DNA from: CBDFMR01 sp965249765
GTDB taxonomy: Bacteria; Bacteroidota; Bacteroidia; Chitinophagales; Saprospiraceae
Direction of reading: 5' to 3'
DNA length: 64,000 nt
Assembly (NCBI GenBank): GCA_965249765.1
Contig: CBDFMR010000005.1
Span: 1,240,001 to 1,304,000, forward strand
Part shown: in pieces, positions 25,601-34,438 of the stretch
Position numbering within the stretch: the first letter of the stretch is position 1
Layout of the letters: each line of letters starts with the position of its first letter
Translations under genes and position numbers: made by a program
The notes under the pieces: generated by a model
Told to the model about the DNA's origin: nothing
Seen by the model: only the letters and a program-made list of their open reading frames with translations
Database searches by the model: none

Positions 25601-27617
25601 CACCGACAGGAGAGTTTCTTACTACTTCGATGGCATTAGAGAGGTCAAAGCAACCTACGAGGTCGGTCATGGCATTGTTACCCATTTCGAGTCCAGTGAG
25701 ACCATCTTCATAGCTGAGGTGCCAGATAAGGCAGACACCAGCAGGCGCTTCATCAAAGTTTACATCTTCGGGAGCACCGGGAAGGCCCAGAATATTACCG
25801 AGATCATCAGTAACGAGGTACTGAGAATTTCCACCGGAGTTACCCGTGAGCTCGACACCGGATACATGATCTTCAACACCATCACCTACGCAGAAAGTGA
25901 ACGGCCCTCCTGATAGTTCGCCACCGACAGGAGAGTTTCTTACTACTTCGATGGCATTAGAGAGGTCAAAGCAACCTACGAGGTCGGTCATGGCATTGTT
26001 ACCCATTTCGAGTCCAGTGAGACCATCTTCATAGCTGAGGTGCCAGATAAGGCAGACACCAGCAGGTGCTTCATCAAAGTTTACATCTTCGGGAGCACCG
26101 GGAAGGCCCAGAATATTACCGAGATCATCAGTAACGAGGTACTGAGAATTTCCACCGGAGTTACCCGTAAGCTCGACACCGGATACGTGATCTTCAACAC
26201 CATCACCTACGCAGAAAGTGAACGGCCCTCCTGATAGCTCACCACCGACAGGAGAGTTTCTTACTACTTCGATGGCATTAGAGAGGTCAAAGCAACCTAC
26301 GAGGTCGGTCATGGCATTGTTACCCATTTCGAGTCCAGTGAGACCATCTTCATAGCTGAGGTGCCAGATAAGGCAGACACCAGCAGGTGCTTCATCAAAG
26401 TTTACATCTTCGGGAGCACCGGGAAGGCCCAGAATATTACCGAGATCATCAGTAACGAGGTACTGAGAATTTCCACCGGAGTTACCCGTGAGCTCGACAC
26501 CGGATACATGATCTTCAACACCATCACCTACGCAGAAAGTGAACGGCCCTCCTGATAGCTCACCACCCAACGGACTATTTCTAGTGACAGTTATTGAATT
26601 GGATAAATCGTAACATCCTGCCAGATCAGTATCAAGATTGTTGCCCATTTCAAGTCCTGTCAAATCGTCTTCATGACTCAAGTGCCAGATCAGACAAATA
26701 CCTGCTGGAGCTTCGTCGAAATTGACATCTTCAGGATTCCCCGGTAAGCCTAAGATGTTGTTCTGATCATCAGTCACCACATATTGAGAAAAGGTACTCT
26801 GATTATCTGATAAAGTGATTCCGGAGACGTGATCTTCGTCACCATCACCTACACAGAAGGCAAATGGTCCACCCTCCAGTACTCCACCATCAACCGCAGA
26901 AATAGGACACTGTGAAAAGACGCTTATTTCATCAAGATCCCATACAGAAACACTGGCGCCATTCCCTATTTGGCAATAGCCAAAAAGCTGAATTTGAAAA
27001 TCTGTAGCCTCGCTAATTTCAAAATTAGAATCATTGGTAAAGTCTAATTCAACAAGAGACCATGAATCCGTTGTACTAAATGTATCTACCGAATAAATTT
27101 CTATTCCTTCTTTCAGGACAACAACTGCAAATTTTGTCGGCCAATTATTGGACCCTGATGCACCTCCAATCCATATGTATTCGTCAATGGCCTGTTCGTA
27201 AAATGTAAGACCGCTGAGTTTACTTTGCCCGGTAGGACCAGGTGTCAGTGTTACATTGATCTTTACGGCCCGGTCAGATGAAGGATCAAACGAGCATCCT
27301 GTATCATAACCAAAGCACATTCCGGGAGAACCACCAACTCCTGGAGTACAGGAATGAACATTGACAGTTGGGTTATCGCGATAGAGGTGGTCACCGATAA
27401 CATCTATGCTACATGCACCAGGATCAGCGCTAGTAACCGCTACAAACTCGTCATATTTCCCATTGCCTCCGCTAATACTGGCGTCACAAGCGTTAAGGTC
27501 GAAGTATGCCGAAGAGCGAAGGGTATCATTTTCGTTTGAAGCTTGCAACTCTGTTAAAAGTGAAGTCGCAAATATTAAGAGTGTCAGTTTCGTAAGCTTT
27601 GCAATGATTCTTGTCAT
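22608..27617 (-). CDS. Giant T9SS protein with 11 tandem repeats and lamin-tail domain
   Basis: 1669 residues. Signal peptide (ending near LLTELQAS), a lectin-like N-terminal region (about 35-245), then 11 units of about 107 residues, each with GGPFxFCVGDG, VNFDEAPAGVCLIWHLS and MGNN...DLxGC, each containing paired Cys. Units 2-7 are almost identical at DNA level. A lamin-tail-like domain (about 1415-1590, IIVLNEINSNGDVEL) and a T9SS type A sorting domain (FPNPAVDQLQF) end the protein. Exported and anchored on the surface, likely an adhesin with adjustable length. The start ATG is at 27617. Confidence 0.88.
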   Translation of the reverse strand: MTRIIAKLTKLTLLIFATSLLTELQASNENDTLRSSAYFDLNACDASISGGNGKYDEFVAVTSADPGACSIDVIGDHLYRDNPTVNVHSCTPGVGGSPGMCFGYDTGCSFDPSSDRAVKINVTLTPGPTGQSKLSGLTFYEQAIDEYIWIGGASGSNNWPTKFAVVVLKEGIEIYSVDTFSTTDSWSLVELDFTNDSNFEISEATDFQIQLFGYCQIGNGASVSVWDLDEISVFSQCPISAVDGGVLEGGPFAFCVGDGDEDHVSGITLSDNQSTFSQYVVTDDQNNILGLPGNPEDVNFDEAPAGICLIWHLSHEDDLTGLEMGNNLDTDLAGCYDLSNSITVTRNSPLGGELSGGPFTFCVGDGVEDHVSGVELTGNSGGNSQYLVTDDLGNILGLPGAPEDVNFDEAPAGVCLIWHLSYEDGLTGLEMGNNAMTDLVGCFDLSNAIEVVRNSPVGGELSGGPFTFCVGDGVEDHVSGVELTGNSGGNSQYLVTDDLGNILGLPGAPEDVNFDEAPAGVCLIWHLSYEDGLTGLEMGNNAMTDLVGCFDLSNAIEVVRNSPVGGELSGGPFTFCVGDGVEDHVSGVELTGNSGGNSQYLVTDDLGNILGLPGAPEDVNFDEAPAGVCLIWHLSYEDGLTGLEMGNNAMTDLVGCFDLSNAIEVVRNSPVGGELSGGPFTFCVGDGVEDHVSGVELTGNSGGNSQYLVTDDLGNILGLPGAPEDVNFDEAPAGVCLIWHLSYEDGLTGLEMGNNAMTDLVGCFDLSNAIEVVRNSPVGGELSGGPFTFCVGDGVEDHVSGVELTGNSGGNSQYLVTDDLGNILGLPGAPEDVNFDEAPAGVCLIWHLSYEDGLTGLEMGNNAMTDLVGCFDLSNAIEVVRNSPVGGELSGGPFTFCVGDGVEDHVSGVELTGNSGGNSQYLVTDDLGNILGLPGAPEDVNFDEAPAGVCLIWHLSYEDGLTGLEMGNNIMTDLVGCFDFSNSVSVNRTDAMSLNLDGGELSGGPFEFCVGDGIADHVSGVMLSGNMGSNSQYVVTDDLNNILGLPSMPGDVNFDEAPAGVCLIWHLSYEDGLIGLNMGNNVITDLAGCFDLSNAIEVIRNSPVGGELTGGPFTFCVGDGVADHVSGVDLAGNSGGNSQYVVTDDLGNILGLPGAPEDVNFDEAPAGVCLIWHLSYEDGLTGLEMGNNAMTDLVGCFDFSNSITVNRASPEGGMIAGGPFEFCVGDATADNIPVGGISLTGNVGANSQWVVTNEQGTTILGLPPSYEAVNFDEAPAGVCLVWHLSYEDGLEGLEMGNDLTMDLIGCSSLSNSVMVIRKSAEGGTLEGGPFSFCVGDGVPDMVSGVTLSGNTGDNSQYVITDDQGMILGLPGLPEDVDFDMAPAGTCFIHHLSYADGLTGLMMGNNINTDLIGCFDFSNSIEVDRMDCGGGNPAIIVLNEINSNGDVELKNIGGTAMDISTYWLCIFPSYVMIANTTIVCGGDMILDSGELVTVDPGLSLGSADGELGLYTTNSFGDSGSIIDYVEWGSTGHMRSTVAVAAGIWTTGDFASTWSSPNSLEYDGAGDAGADWSEDAPTACTDNLGANDDPIFLKIFPNPAVDQLQFNIVTESGIPGTIEVYDLYGKLVYSRASSNIHEERLADIAHLLNGKYYMRVVSHESSVTKGFIKTE
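24640..26575 (-). repeat. Six near-identical 321-bp tandem repeats
   Basis: Period exactly 321 bp (107 codons). Units start at matching points 24756, 25077, 25398, 25719, 26040 and 26361. Differences between units are a handful of bases, whereas the outer five units of the gene have diverged, so the core expanded recently by recombination. The true copy number is prone to assembly error. Confidence 0.9.
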
Positions 27618-27753
27618 GTCTAATATGTATTTTTTTATTAAAAAATGAACTAGTCAAATAGGAATTAAAGTAGACCTGCATTTACTAGGAGTATATGAGT
27701 AAGATACAGAAAGGTTGCCTAGCCATGCTTTGTCTAGGTCCGAAACAACGTAA

Positions 27754-28146
27754 ATGTCATACGTCCGTCATTTTTTTTGGTACGCATATTGTGTTAGATA
27801 CCTTATGCTCTTCTTCAAAACAATGCTTGAGTTCTTACGAGATCCAGAATACAGAGAGATACTTGTGACATCATTCATAGTTTTAATGATTGGCACAGTG
27901 GCTTATCACTACCTTGAAGGTTGGTCATGGGTCGACAGTCTTTACTTCTCTATTATCACACTTACAACTATAGGATATGGTGATTTTGCACCACAGACTG
28001 ATGGTGGAAAGTTATTTACCATTATCTATATTTTTATGGGGCTGGGTATGATACTGTCTTTTATCCATACCGTATACTATCACTTCAATTCTATCAAGCT
28101 TACAAAGGGAAAAAGAAAAAAGAACAGTTCGCCTGAATCAGAATAA
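27754..28146 (+). CDS. Two-TM potassium channel
   Basis: Up to 130 residues. Pore-type channel: a TM helix (ILVTSFIVLMIGTVAYHYL), pore helix and selectivity filter TTIGYGDF, then the second TM helix (LFTIIYIFMGLGMILSFIHT) and a short basic tail. No regulatory RCK domain. The start is uncertain: ATG 27754 is used, but ATG 27805 or 27823 would give a more normal N-terminus. Likely homotetrameric K+ channel of the inner membrane. It is transcribed toward the thioesterase gene and ends one base before that gene's stop. Confidence 0.85.
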   Translation: MSYVRHFFWYAYCVRYLMLFFKTMLEFLRDPEYREILVTSFIVLMIGTVAYHYLEGWSWVDSLYFSIITLTTIGYGDFAPQTDGGKLFTIIYIFMGLGMILSFIHTVYYHFNSIKLTKGKRKKNSSPESE

Positions 28147-29004
28147 CTACTTAATCAGCCTTATCAATCCTTCCTGAGCTACAGAAGCCAGTAATCTTCC
28201 TGATCGGGAATATATTTTCCCTGTGCAAAATCCCCTGGCATTGGATAGATTAGAGCTGTCAACAACATATAGCATCCAGTCGTCGTTTTCAATATCCCGA
28301 TGAAACCACATGGCATGATCGAGACTGGCTAGTTGCATAGGAGTTGTAAATAGTGACATGTTATGAGGAAGCATGGCGGTGATCAATAGATTGAAATCTG
28401 ATGCATAGGCCAGCAACTCTTGGCGAAGCCTCTTATTGGTCGAGATCTGACCGTTCACCTTAAACCAGACATGATTCTTAGGTGGTCTGATACCAGGATT
28501 GAATGGGTCATAATGTTCCACAGGATGAAATATAATTGGACTCTCTTCAGAAAAAATGCCCTTAGGTTTGATGCTAAATTTATCAGCCACTTGACTGAAT
28601 ATTTCTGAGAACGAGGTCAAGGACTCGGGTTGTGCCACATTGGGCATCGATGATTGATGCTCCACACTTTCTTCCGGGATGTGATAGCTGACAGAAGAGA
28701 TAAATATCACCCGATCTTTCTGCTTGGCAATGACTCTACGACTCGAGAAACTCCTCCCATCTTTTGTCCTTTCGACTTGATATTCTATGGGCAGATCGTT
28801 GTCCCCTGGACTCAGAAAATAACCATGAATCGAGTGTAGCTGCCTTTCCTGCTCTTCGGTTTTATTGGCTGCTTTCAGTGCCTGTGCCAATACTTGACCA
28901 CCATAGACTCTATGGCTTCCAATGTTGAGATTTTTTCCGATAAATGTGTCATTGCCCGTATGCTGGATTTCGATGACCTCCAATAATTTCGGTAGTAGAC
29001 TCAT
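28147..29004 (-). CDS. tesB: Acyl-CoA thioesterase II
   Basis: 285 residues, normal TesB length with two fused hot-dog domains. Landmarks: GGQVLAQALKAA in the first domain, VWFKVNGQIS, LASLDHAMWFHR with the catalytic Asp, and SVAQEGLIR with the catalytic Gln near the C-terminus. Hydrolyses acyl-CoA to free acid and CoA. It stands in the same direction as the aldehyde dehydrogenase and TetR genes upstream, so fatty-acid or aldehyde metabolism is a plausible shared theme. Confidence 0.92.
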   Translation of the reverse strand: MSLLPKLLEVIEIQHTGNDTFIGKNLNIGSHRVYGGQVLAQALKAANKTEEQERQLHSIHGYFLSPGDNDLPIEYQVERTKDGRSFSSRRVIAKQKDRVIFISSVSYHIPEESVEHQSSMPNVAQPESLTSFSEIFSQVADKFSIKPKGIFSEESPIIFHPVEHYDPFNPGIRPPKNHVWFKVNGQISTNKRLRQELLAYASDFNLLITAMLPHNMSLFTTPMQLASLDHAMWFHRDIENDDWMLYVVDSSNLSNARGFCTGKIYSRSGRLLASVAQEGLIRLIK

Positions 29005-29054
29005 ACTTCTTGTTGTGTATTTTCACATTTAAACCCCTAAAAGATCAAGACTGT

Positions 29055-30446
29055 TCATGTGAGATACTTGGTCATAAACCTGATCAACTTTTCTTTAAAA
29101 GGACTATAAGGAGGATGTAGGAGTCTCGTCATTCCCAGCTTTTGCTTCATCACTGCTCGCTCATTGGAAAACTGAATGAATCCATACCGCCCTCCATTTT
29201 TTCCAATGCCACTATTGTTGACTCCTCCGAATGGCAGATTACTATTTCCTATATGTATGTTGGTGTCATTGAAGATGGTCCCTCCGCTGCTGCTATTATG
29301 CAGAATGTAATTTTTGTTCTTCTTGCTTTTTGAGAAAATGTACATGGCGAGGGGCTTAGGTCGCTGCTCGATATTTCTGATTACTTCTTCTAAAGAGCTA
29401 TATGATAATACAGGAATTATAGGCGCAAATATCTCCTCCTGCATGATTTTCATCGTATCGTTTACATGAGTCAATATCGTAGGAGGAATGTGTCGACGTT
29501 CGGCATCAGCAATGCCACCACTTACTACCTTGGCACCTTTAGATATAGCGTCTTCAAGTATCTCGATGGATCTGTCAAAGTGCTTGTTGCTTATGATATG
29601 GGCATAATCGGGATTATCGAGAGGGTGGGCCCAATGTTTTTCTACTGCGGCACTCAGCTTATCAAGAAATATTTTAAGAATGCTGTCTTTTACCATGATG
29701 TAATCTGGGGCAATGCAAGTCTGTCCTGCATTGGTATATTTTCCCCATGAAATGCTTTGAGCTGCCATATCTAGGTTAGCGGTTTCATCTACTATCACCG
29801 GACTTTTACCTCCCAATTCCAAGGTAACCGAAATTAGATTCTTTGCCGCCGCTGTCATGACAATCTTACCTACTGTGGGACTACCGGTAAAGAAAATATG
29901 ATTGAAGGGTAGAGAGAGCAAGGACTTTGATTCGTTGACTGCACCCTCTATCACAGCTACTTCGTTTTCTGGAAATAAACTGCTCATCATTTTCTTGATA
30001 AGAGCCGATGTTGCCGGAGCATATTCCGAAGGCTTAATAATCGTTGCATTTCCAGCTGCGATGCTATAAAGAGCAGGGTCGAGAGCCAAGAAGAAGGGAT
30101 AGTTCCACGGTGATATGACTAGACAGTTTCCCTTGGGTTCGTAGTGAATGTAAGAGCTCGTTCCTGTCAGGAAAAGCGGGGTAGCGACTTTACGACTCTT
30201 GCTCCATGATGCAAGGTGGCGTTGTATATGCTTAGCATTTATCTTTAATACTCCGATCTCAGATGAGAGCACTTCAGCTCGTGATTTACCAAGATCATCG
30301 TTTACGGCACGATGGATGACATCTTCATTATTATCAATGTATGAGATAATCTTATTAATCTTGGCAAGGCGATCTCGAGTCGAGGTGTCCTTTATGCTCT
30401 GCAGATTTAACTTCTGCTTGTCGAATATCTTTTTAATATGCTCCAT
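29055..30446 (-). CDS. NAD(P)-dependent aldehyde dehydrogenase
   Basis: 463 residues, the length of class 3-type (fatty aldehyde) dehydrogenases. Catalytic Cys in AGQTCIAPDY (about residue 244), general base Glu in LELGGKSPVIVD (about 210), Asn in SPWNYPFFLAL and cofactor loop FTGSPTVGK. The C-terminus has a hydrophobic and basic tail (LIRFMTKYLT), as in membrane-associated forms. It follows the TetR gene by 21 bp and is probably co-transcribed with it. Oxidises aldehydes to acids; chain-length preference unknown. Confidence 0.92.
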   Translation of the reverse strand: MEHIKKIFDKQKLNLQSIKDTSTRDRLAKINKIISYIDNNEDVIHRAVNDDLGKSRAEVLSSEIGVLKINAKHIQRHLASWSKSRKVATPLFLTGTSSYIHYEPKGNCLVISPWNYPFFLALDPALYSIAAGNATIIKPSEYAPATSALIKKMMSSLFPENEVAVIEGAVNESKSLLSLPFNHIFFTGSPTVGKIVMTAAAKNLISVTLELGGKSPVIVDETANLDMAAQSISWGKYTNAGQTCIAPDYIMVKDSILKIFLDKLSAAVEKHWAHPLDNPDYAHIISNKHFDRSIEILEDAISKGAKVVSGGIADAERRHIPPTILTHVNDTMKIMQEEIFAPIIPVLSYSSLEEVIRNIEQRPKPLAMYIFSKSKKNKNYILHNSSSGGTIFNDTNIHIGNSNLPFGGVNNSGIGKNGGRYGFIQFSNERAVMKQKLGMTRLLHPPYSPFKEKLIRFMTKYLT

Positions 30447-30467
30447 ATGTTATTGAAGAAGGATCAT

Positions 30468-31130
30468 CTAATTGCTAAGTAATCGCCGGGCTAAATCGAG
30501 ATTGTACTTTTTCAAGTCTTGAAGATCGACATGGAAGAGCTGAAGTGAATTGCCACCACCAGCAGCCAATACCTTGACATAACCCACAATGGTTGTCCAC
30601 CCAAACAAGGTATGAAGCATAGGGTCAATATCTTTTTTTATACTACCGTCCTCCTGACCTCTCAGGATCTCTTTGATAATTAGTTTAAATGGAAGGTTAT
30701 GTATGTCTTGCAGCCTCATGAAGTAGATGCTCTCCTTTGTTGCGTCCGTCAATCTAGCTGTTTTAGAATCGTCGGCCGATGACCTGATCATGGAAAAGTA
30801 GTCAAGCAATGCCTCAGAATAGAGATAATTCTTCTCACAGAATAGCATGAAATACTCCATCAAATCCAGCGCTGAATCCAGACCTGAAGAGTTTTTGTTT
30901 TCATCGATAATTTGGTAGTACTTCTCATTGAGCAGTTGTAATGCCTTATGAGCGATGGCGAGATATAGGTTTTCTTTACTTTGAAAGTAGGAGTATAACG
31001 TCACCTTAGTGATACCGGCACTCTCGGCAATGTCGTCCATTTTGGCATTTTTAAAGCCAACGGAAGCAAAAATTTTCTCGGCCGCACTGATTATACCCTT
31101 CTCTTTCAGTAATTTTTTACTGTCCCTCAT
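30468..31130 (-). CDS. TetR/AcrR-family regulator
   Basis: 220 residues. N-terminal HTH: AAEKIFASVGFKNAKMDDIAESAGITKVTLYSYFQSKENLY in two adjoining parts, the standard TetR pattern; the remainder is a helical ligand domain. It lies directly upstream of, and in the same direction as, the aldehyde dehydrogenase gene, so it likely controls that operon and possibly its own promoter. Confidence 0.9.
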   Translation of the reverse strand: MRDSKKLLKEKGIISAAEKIFASVGFKNAKMDDIAESAGITKVTLYSYFQSKENLYLAIAHKALQLLNEKYYQIIDENKNSSGLDSALDLMEYFMLFCEKNYLYSEALLDYFSMIRSSADDSKTARLTDATKESIYFMRLQDIHNLPFKLIIKEILRGQEDGSIKKDIDPMLHTLFGWTTIVGYVKVLAAGGGNSLQLFHVDLQDLKKYNLDLARRLLSN

Positions 31131-31225
31131 ATACCAAAGGTAATTTTTTCGGACATTTTAACATTTTCAAATTACCTAGTTGTCATTTTGATCTTTTCCT
31201 TCGAAAAAACCACTAATTTTACCTC

Positions 31226-34200
31226 ATGATAAAGAACTTACTCTCAATCTTGATTCTTGGTTTATTTGCTCTGGCTAATGTCAATGCACAGAATCAATTT
31301 CAAAGAACATACAATACTGATGATATCAATGTCCATACCCTAGATATCTATGTTCATGCAGATGGCTCAGCGGCGATCATGTACATGATTGATGAGCGTG
31401 AAGAATCTCGCGATACGTTCCTCGGTATTAGCAAACTGGATTCTAAAGGTACCTTACTTTGGTCCAAGAAGTATACCATCGGTGATTCTCTTAAGATGGC
31501 CCCGCTCACTGGCGAATTGGACCTTTTGAGATCAGGGGGTTATTTGGCATCCTTCGATATAGACACATTAGGGTCAAGTCAGGTGATGTTGATGATTGAC
31601 AATGTAGGAGAAGCCGTATGGAGCAAGATGATAGATTCTACCAACGCAATGTATCACGAACGGGCCTTTATTTTGTCGGGACAGGATAGCTTTTTGCATG
31701 CAACCAACAGATTCTATCAGGATTCTAGTGTAGTGTTTCTGGATAACTTTGACAATGTGGGCAATTCCATAGATGGGGGAGTGTTGCTATCTTCAAAACT
31801 TGCAAAGGATGCCTATGTAGGAGACATGATCATGACCCAAGATTCGGGCATTATAATCACTGGTCATTTGATAGGAGATTCTTTGATGTCTTATGTTACT
31901 AGGTTTGACAATGAAGGAGAAATAGAATGGTCCAGGATCTATCAATCCGATGATCAGGATGTATCGCGTTTTGAGTTTAGACAGGTTGTTGAACTTGGTG
32001 ACAGCTCATTGGTAGTACTAGGAGAGGAAACCAGGAGCACGGCTGACCTTCATCAGTCCATTATAATGAGGATGGATAGCTCTGGTATGATTATGTGGAA
32101 CCGCAATATATCCCAGGATACTCTACACCTGTCGTTGAGCAATTTGCTATTGGATGACATGGGGCAATTGTTGCTTAGTGGGCACGTACGATCCGCAGAT
32201 GCTGACAGCCTTATAAGACCTGTTCTTATCGCAATGAGCACCTCAGGTGATGAGATTTTTAGTCACGAATACACCTTGACTGTTGATAATGGATATGGTC
32301 GAAGTGCGATGGGATTGGCAGGTGATGGTTTTCCTTATATGCTATATACTTACAGAGATACGCTAGCAGAGTATTATGAGCCATATACTATTAAGACAAT
32401 GGATGTGGGATCGACTGGATGTAGCATGGACATGTTTTCTTATAATTATAACTCGGATATTATCCGGATGGATACGATGATATGGGACAGGCTGGAATAC
32501 ACATGGCCTGATCAAGACATTGATGTGACAGAAACTCAATTCCTGGGATTTAGAGTCGACGATATAAGCTTACCGCAGATTTTTTATTGTCCTGATGCAG
32601 TTATCGACACTACGCTTAACGCGACATTTCCAGGTGCCATATCATACATGTGGGGTGGCAATGCTGCCGGAGAGACAACACCGATCGTGTCTGCCATGAG
32701 CACGGGTGAATACACGGTGACCGTGACAGTAGCAGAAGATTTATGCTTTACCCTTTGTGATACGGCTAATATTGAGAGATTCGAATTGCCGACCATTACC
32801 ATCAATCCTACAGTGATCTGTAACAACGATGAATACGTTCTTATAGCAGTGCCGTCAGCTCAGGCAGGAGTGCAGAATTTTCAGTGGAGTACTGGAGATG
32901 AAGGGCCTAATCAAAATACATCGATAATTCCTGGAGAAGGTACATATATGGTGACAGTGACTGATAATTGCGGTGAGCAAGCCATGGCGTCTATTGATGT
33001 CCCGGACCTACTCCCTTCTATTGCCATTGTAGGTCCTTGGTGTGCTGACCAGAGTGTTCATTTGACAGCAGAGGACGTATCATCGACATTTGTCATAGTA
33101 GATTACCAGTGGAGTTCCAATGCGGCTCAAGACCCTGACTTTCCTCAAAATGTTACAATTCCTGGTTCAGGAACTTATAGTGTGACGGTTACTGACGATT
33201 GTGGTGGCACAACTATGTTGATGATTGATATTATTGATCCATTACCACCTACCGTCACCCTTTCAGCCATGACAGAGTGCTCTGGCGGACAGGTGTTTCT
33301 GAGTGCAGATTCACCTGATGAGATAAGGTATTATGCATGGAGTACTAATGCTGAGGGAGAGATGGAGAACCCCACTGTGATTCCAGGTAATGGGATGTAT
33401 AGCGTGACAGTCACCGACAATTGTGGCAATACAGCCGAAACGGAAATCACTATTAATGATGTATCAGATCCATCAGTGACCATAGCTGAATTTGCATGCA
33501 ACAACGGTGAAGTAATTCTTACATCCATTCCAGATGCTCCAGACGGTGTAATGGACTATGACTGGAGTGCTAATGCGATACAAGATCTAGCTGAGCCTCA
33601 AAACGCGACGATACCAGGCGATGGCACTTACGGTGTGACAATTACCGATGAATGTGGGAGCACTGCCGAGGCCGAAATAACGGTTTCTATACCTGAATCT
33701 GATGTTAGCATCAGCGGTCCTAATTGTGCTGATGGAGGAATACAGTTGACCGCGAATACAGATGTCGACTCCATTCAGTGGAGTGGCAATGGGATTAGCT
33801 CGAATAATCTAACAGCAATCATTCCTGGTCCCGGAACCTACCAAGTGACCATTGTTAATGAATGTGGAGTATCCACGAGTGAGTCTATTACTGTAACGGA
33901 AGAGGATATACCCCAACTTACTCTTACATTGACAGTATCCGAGTGTGATGAAAATGATGCCGTTCGGATTGAAGTCTCAGCTACTACCAATGTGGTGTCT
34001 TATTTATGGAACGATGAAAACGGCAGTACAGGAAGCTCGATCAATGTATCCCAAGGGGCTTATTCAGTCACAGTGACTGATGGTTGTGGAAATATTGATT
34101 CTATAGGTACAGTCCTACGATGTGGAGCGTGTCTTGAATTCCCCAATGTCTTTATACCTACTGCAGAGTCTGAGGACAACAAAACTTTTGGTCCAGTCAA

Positions 34201-34408
34201 TGGATGTGGTGATCAAATTACAGCTTATTCATTGGTTATATTCAATCGATGGGGTGCGCAAGTGTTTGAATCTACGTCTGTTGCGGATGAATGGAATGGT
34301 ATCTATAAAGACGAGCCAGCGCTAGGAGGAGTTTACTTCTTTTATGCCGAATGGACAGCTGATGGCGAGCAAGAATCGCAAGAAGGGGATGTAACCTTGC
34401 TTAGGTAG
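31226..34408 (+). CDS. T9SS type B (gliding-motility C-terminal) secreted protein
   Basis: 1060 residues. Signal peptide ending ALANVNAQ. The N-terminal 430 residues form a repeated WD-like or propeller pattern (for example VVELGDSSLVVLGEE). From about 450 to 960 there are six Ig/PKD-like units, each with YxWSxNA...PGxGTYxVTVTDxCG. The C-terminus is the CHU_C/type B sorting domain (LEFPNVFIPTAESEDNKTF, then SLVIFNRWGAQVFES and GGVYFFYAEW). Exported by T9SS and held on the surface or released. A TTTG...TAATTTTA pair about 30 bp upstream resembles the Bacteroidota promoter. Confidence 0.9.
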   Translation: MIKNLLSILILGLFALANVNAQNQFQRTYNTDDINVHTLDIYVHADGSAAIMYMIDEREESRDTFLGISKLDSKGTLLWSKKYTIGDSLKMAPLTGELDLLRSGGYLASFDIDTLGSSQVMLMIDNVGEAVWSKMIDSTNAMYHERAFILSGQDSFLHATNRFYQDSSVVFLDNFDNVGNSIDGGVLLSSKLAKDAYVGDMIMTQDSGIIITGHLIGDSLMSYVTRFDNEGEIEWSRIYQSDDQDVSRFEFRQVVELGDSSLVVLGEETRSTADLHQSIIMRMDSSGMIMWNRNISQDTLHLSLSNLLLDDMGQLLLSGHVRSADADSLIRPVLIAMSTSGDEIFSHEYTLTVDNGYGRSAMGLAGDGFPYMLYTYRDTLAEYYEPYTIKTMDVGSTGCSMDMFSYNYNSDIIRMDTMIWDRLEYTWPDQDIDVTETQFLGFRVDDISLPQIFYCPDAVIDTTLNATFPGAISYMWGGNAAGETTPIVSAMSTGEYTVTVTVAEDLCFTLCDTANIERFELPTITINPTVICNNDEYVLIAVPSAQAGVQNFQWSTGDEGPNQNTSIIPGEGTYMVTVTDNCGEQAMASIDVPDLLPSIAIVGPWCADQSVHLTAEDVSSTFVIVDYQWSSNAAQDPDFPQNVTIPGSGTYSVTVTDDCGGTTMLMIDIIDPLPPTVTLSAMTECSGGQVFLSADSPDEIRYYAWSTNAEGEMENPTVIPGNGMYSVTVTDNCGNTAETEITINDVSDPSVTIAEFACNNGEVILTSIPDAPDGVMDYDWSANAIQDLAEPQNATIPGDGTYGVTITDECGSTAEAEITVSIPESDVSISGPNCADGGIQLTANTDVDSIQWSGNGISSNNLTAIIPGPGTYQVTIVNECGVSTSESITVTEEDIPQLTLTLTVSECDENDAVRIEVSATTNVVSYLWNDENGSTGSSINVSQGAYSVTVTDGCGNIDSIGTVLRCGACLEFPNVFIPTAESEDNKTFGPVNGCGDQITAYSLVIFNRWGAQVFESTSVADEWNGIYKDEPALGGVYFFYAEWTADGEQESQEGDVTLLR

Positions 34409-34438
34409 TTAACAAGGTAAAGCTTAATAATCCTGGAT

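Noticed and set aside
24756..26555. Series of 64-codon plus-strand ORFs at 321-bp spacing
   Set aside because: They are antisense shadows of the repeats in the giant T9SS gene on the minus strand.
24640..26575. CRISPR-like regular repeats
   Set aside because: The repeat unit is 321 bp, coding and in frame; there are no short repeats with unique spacers.
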